This document shows, one piece after another, positions 12,432 through 14,318 of a DNA stretch of 14,318 nt. Origin of the DNA: Bdellovibrio sp. (GTDB lineage: Bacteria; Bdellovibrionota; Bdellovibrionia; Bdellovibrionales; Bdellovibrionaceae); contig JAHRXB010000072.1 in NCBI GenBank assembly GCA_019104905.1, forward strand, positions 1-14,318, given 5' to 3'. The position numbers were made by a program, and so were the translations under genes. How positions within the stretch are numbered: position 1 is the first letter of the stretch; every line of letters begins with the position of its first letter. Below the pieces are notes generated by a model. The model was not told the DNA's origin and made no database searches. It saw nothing but the letters and a program-made list of their open reading frames with translations.

Positions 12432-14318
12432 CAGGGCCTTCTGGCATGGCCTTGACGGCTTTGGCGCTCTTGTTCACTTGATCCGCAATATATCCTAAGA
12501 TTTCAGATAACTGCAGACGATCAGCCCAAACATCCCAATTTTCGGACTTCCCTCTCCATTTTAACGCAAAAAGAATTTTCTCTTTCAGTGTCTCTGGGGG
12601 CTTCCCATAACGAAGAATATACGTAAAGAGATCCAAAAGATCTGACTCTTTCAATGTGCCCTTTTGAATCTGATCTTTCGCCAACTCAAGCAAAATGCCC
12701 TTAAACGCCGGGAATGCCTTTAAGGACTCCGTCGTGGAAATAAAGCCGTCCTTGTTCTTATCAAATCGAGCAAAAACCATCTCGATATACTGAATCACAT
12801 GCGGAGTCAGAGCGATCTCTTCAAGACGAGCGATATTTTTACTGTTTGGCACATATCCCGCCGCCTTAAAGACGTTGTTCATGTACAGAGCCCACTCATC
12901 TTTGCTGGATGTCTTCATAAAGCGAACGTACTCGGGTGTGGCCGACATCACCTGTGGCATAGCATCCTTATAGGAGGCTCGCGCACAACTCAAGGTCACT
13001 GTCTCTGTGTCCTTCACATCGTCTCGCCCGTTAAAACAAACGCGAACAAGTTCTTTTCTTAACAAGGTGTTGATATGAACCCCGGACCAAATCAAACCAA
13101 CAAGGTCCGTCACTTCAGCATAAGACGCCAAAATATTTCCGTCTGAATGAGGCGTAAAGATATTGGCCTCACGGAAACGTGAAGAAGCAAAGCTGACGTT
13201 CTTCGATTCAATGAGCTCTAGTTCAACCAAAATAGGTCGCACTTCCATAAAGGCCCCGTTCACTTCCTCCAGAGTCGCTCCCGAGTAATTAGCGATGCGG
13301 CCCTTGTCCGTCACAAAAGAACGCAAGAGGAAGCGCGACAAGGCTCTATTGATATTCAGACGACGAAGACTTTTTTGGGTGTAAAGCTGATCAAACCTGT
13401 TGGAGATGATAACACGCCCTTCACTATCAATCGTTACCGGCACGGGGCTTTGCGCCGACAAAAGCAATTCCCGAAGTCCCGCTTCCAAATGTTCAGTGGA
13501 GTTGGGGCCATTCTGAGATCTTTTAAGAAGCTCGATCAGGTTGAGCGTATTAAGCCCTTCCGACGGTTGCCAGTTCTCGGTCAAACGAGCAATAAAAAGT
13601 TCGGTATCCAACCACACCTGAAGTTCATTACGAACCACCTCAATGGAGGCCATATTAAGAGCGTTGGGAACATACCCATCAATGCGCTTCTCTGGGGCGA
13701 CCATCAAGTTGTTAAGAACCAGTCCCAAAAGACGATCAATAGACTCGGCTTTCAGTCCTTTTGGAAGAAGCTCCAAATTTAGCAAATGGCGTACAACTTT
13801 ATTCAGTTCCGCTTTAGAGAACTGATTGTCCTTCTTCTGAACCAAGAGGTCTCGTAAAATGTTAAAACTTTGATTGGAGAAGACCGACAAATAACTAATG
13901 ATCAAAGGCTGTTCATAAGCCTTCTCTTTCAAGAAGTAGTCGTAATATAGAAAGTCCGTATAAAATCGAGCGGCGAATCCCAGGAGAACACTCCAATTCC
14001 CCTTCTTTAGCGAAGAGTCATTGCCGCCTAAAATCATGTTTTTGGAATCAACGACCAAGGGAAGATATTTCTTCACTTTGTCGGCCCAGCTTTCCCCGTG
14101 AGGAGGGTAAAGAGATTCAATTTCACGAATCAGGCTTACAACATCATTAAGATCATAAGATCCCTCAAACAGAACCCCGGCTTCTCGGACGGTGGCTTCC
14201 AAAACAAACTGTGACTCAAGGAAAAGCTTTTGGGCCTCTTCAGGAGAATAGATTTCTGGTTCCCACTCGCGTCCATAGATTGAGTAATAGGGTAAGAATC
14301 TTTCAATAAGAATCTTAA
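12373..14318 (-). CDS. Large protein with one EF-hand (5' end beyond window)
   Basis: The - strand frame is open from the right edge to a TAA at 12373-12375, giving about 648 visible residues. An in-frame TTG at 14202 is not a plausible start, because coding continues upstream without a stop (ERFLPYYSIYGREWEPEIYS precedes it). The protein is mainly helical and I do not recognise the family. A single canonical calcium-binding EF-hand loop, DKNKDGFISTTE (bases 12727-12762), has acidic or polar ligands at positions 1, 3, 5, 9 and 12 and Gly at 6. Two cysteines (VRVCFNG and TLSCARA) lie in a short segment around 12985-13045. The tail is Pro/Glu-rich and low complexity. Export cannot be judged without the N-terminus. 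The end overlaps the lipoprotein gene by 59 bases tail to tail. Confidence 0.82.
   Translation of the reverse strand, partial: KILIERFLPYYSIYGREWEPEIYSPEEAQKLFLESQFVLEATVREAGVLFEGSYDLNDVVSLIREIESLYPPHGESWADKVKKYLPLVVDSKNMILGGNDSSLKKGNWSVLLGFAARFYTDFLYYDYFLKEKAYEQPLIISYLSVFSNQSFNILRDLLVQKKDNQFSKAELNKVVRHLLNLELLPKGLKAESIDRLLGLVLNNLMVAPEKRIDGYVPNALNMASIEVVRNELQVWLDTELFIARLTENWQPSEGLNTLNLIELLKRSQNGPNSTEHLEAGLRELLLSAQSPVPVTIDSEGRVIISNRFDQLYTQKSLRRLNINRALSRFLLRSFVTDKGRIANYSGATLEEVNGAFMEVRPILVELELIESKNVSFASSRFREANIFTPHSDGNILASYAEVTDLVGLIWSGVHINTLLRKELVRVCFNGRDDVKDTETVTLSCARASYKDAMPQVMSATPEYVRFMKTSSKDEWALYMNNVFKAAGYVPNSKNIARLEEIALTPHVIQYIEMVFARFDKNKDGFISTTESLKAFPAFKGILLELAKDQIQKGTLKESDLLDLFTYILRYGKPPETLKEKILFALKWRGKSENWDVWADRLQLSEILGYIADQVNKSAKAVKAMPEGPVNQEPSETPNGPLTQSSFE

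Noticed and set aside
14200..14202. TTG as the start of the EF-hand gene
   Set aside because: The frame remains open with plausible coding sequence to the window edge, so the gene begins outside the window.

Overview
The window looks like chromosomal DNA of a Gram-negative bacterium, most likely Bdellovibrio or a close relative (Bdellovibrionota). This is inferred from the mix of proteins: PP2C/STAS regulators, a REC-PATAN response regulator, a CheA-like kinase with PAS domains, a FecR-type envelope protein and several lipoproteins, with roughly balanced base composition. No 16S gene or other decisive marker is present. There are no tRNA or rRNA genes, CRISPR arrays, transposases or phage genes. 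Coding density is high and no gap exceeds about 205 bases.

Layout. A + strand gene fragment (1-924) encodes the end of a probable outer-membrane beta-barrel protein. Its stop overlaps the stop of a convergent gene (921-2870, -) for a response regulator with a receiver domain, a PATAN/DUF4388-like middle and TPR-like helices. A strong intrinsic terminator (2896-2926) separates that gene from a two-gene - strand operon: a membrane-bound HAMP/SpoIIE-type PP2C phosphatase (3456-5291) followed by a STAS protein (2953-3423). A 113-base divergent gap leads to a + strand operon: a membrane-anchored FecR-domain protein with five fibronectin-like repeats (5405-7573), overlapping by ATGA a PAS-PAS-Hpt-ATPase histidine kinase (7570-9525). 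A single-domain CheY-like regulator (9544-9951, -) converges on the kinase. Behind it lies a ChaN-type haem-binding lipoprotein gene (10014-10892, -).

The right third is different in character: rpmG (ribosomal protein L33, 11096-11275), dcd (dCTP deaminase, 11275-11811) and a small lipoprotein (11793-12431) form a tightly overlapping + strand run preceded by a leader with two hairpins. The lipoprotein gene then overlaps tail-to-tail by 59 bases a large EF-hand-containing gene (12373 to beyond the right edge, -).

How the genes may work together. Positions 921-9951 form a compact signalling cluster. One arm is a phosphatase and its likely STAS substrate (partner switching). The other is an envelope FecR/FN3 protein made together with a cytosolic CheA-like kinase, whose phosphate acceptor could be the adjacent CheY-like protein or the REC-PATAN-TPR protein. 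No anti-sigma kinase, sigma factor or DNA-binding output is seen in the window, so the output must lie elsewhere or act through protein-protein contacts. The cluster as a whole is the best candidate for an undescribed system here; each link between its members is inference from gene order.
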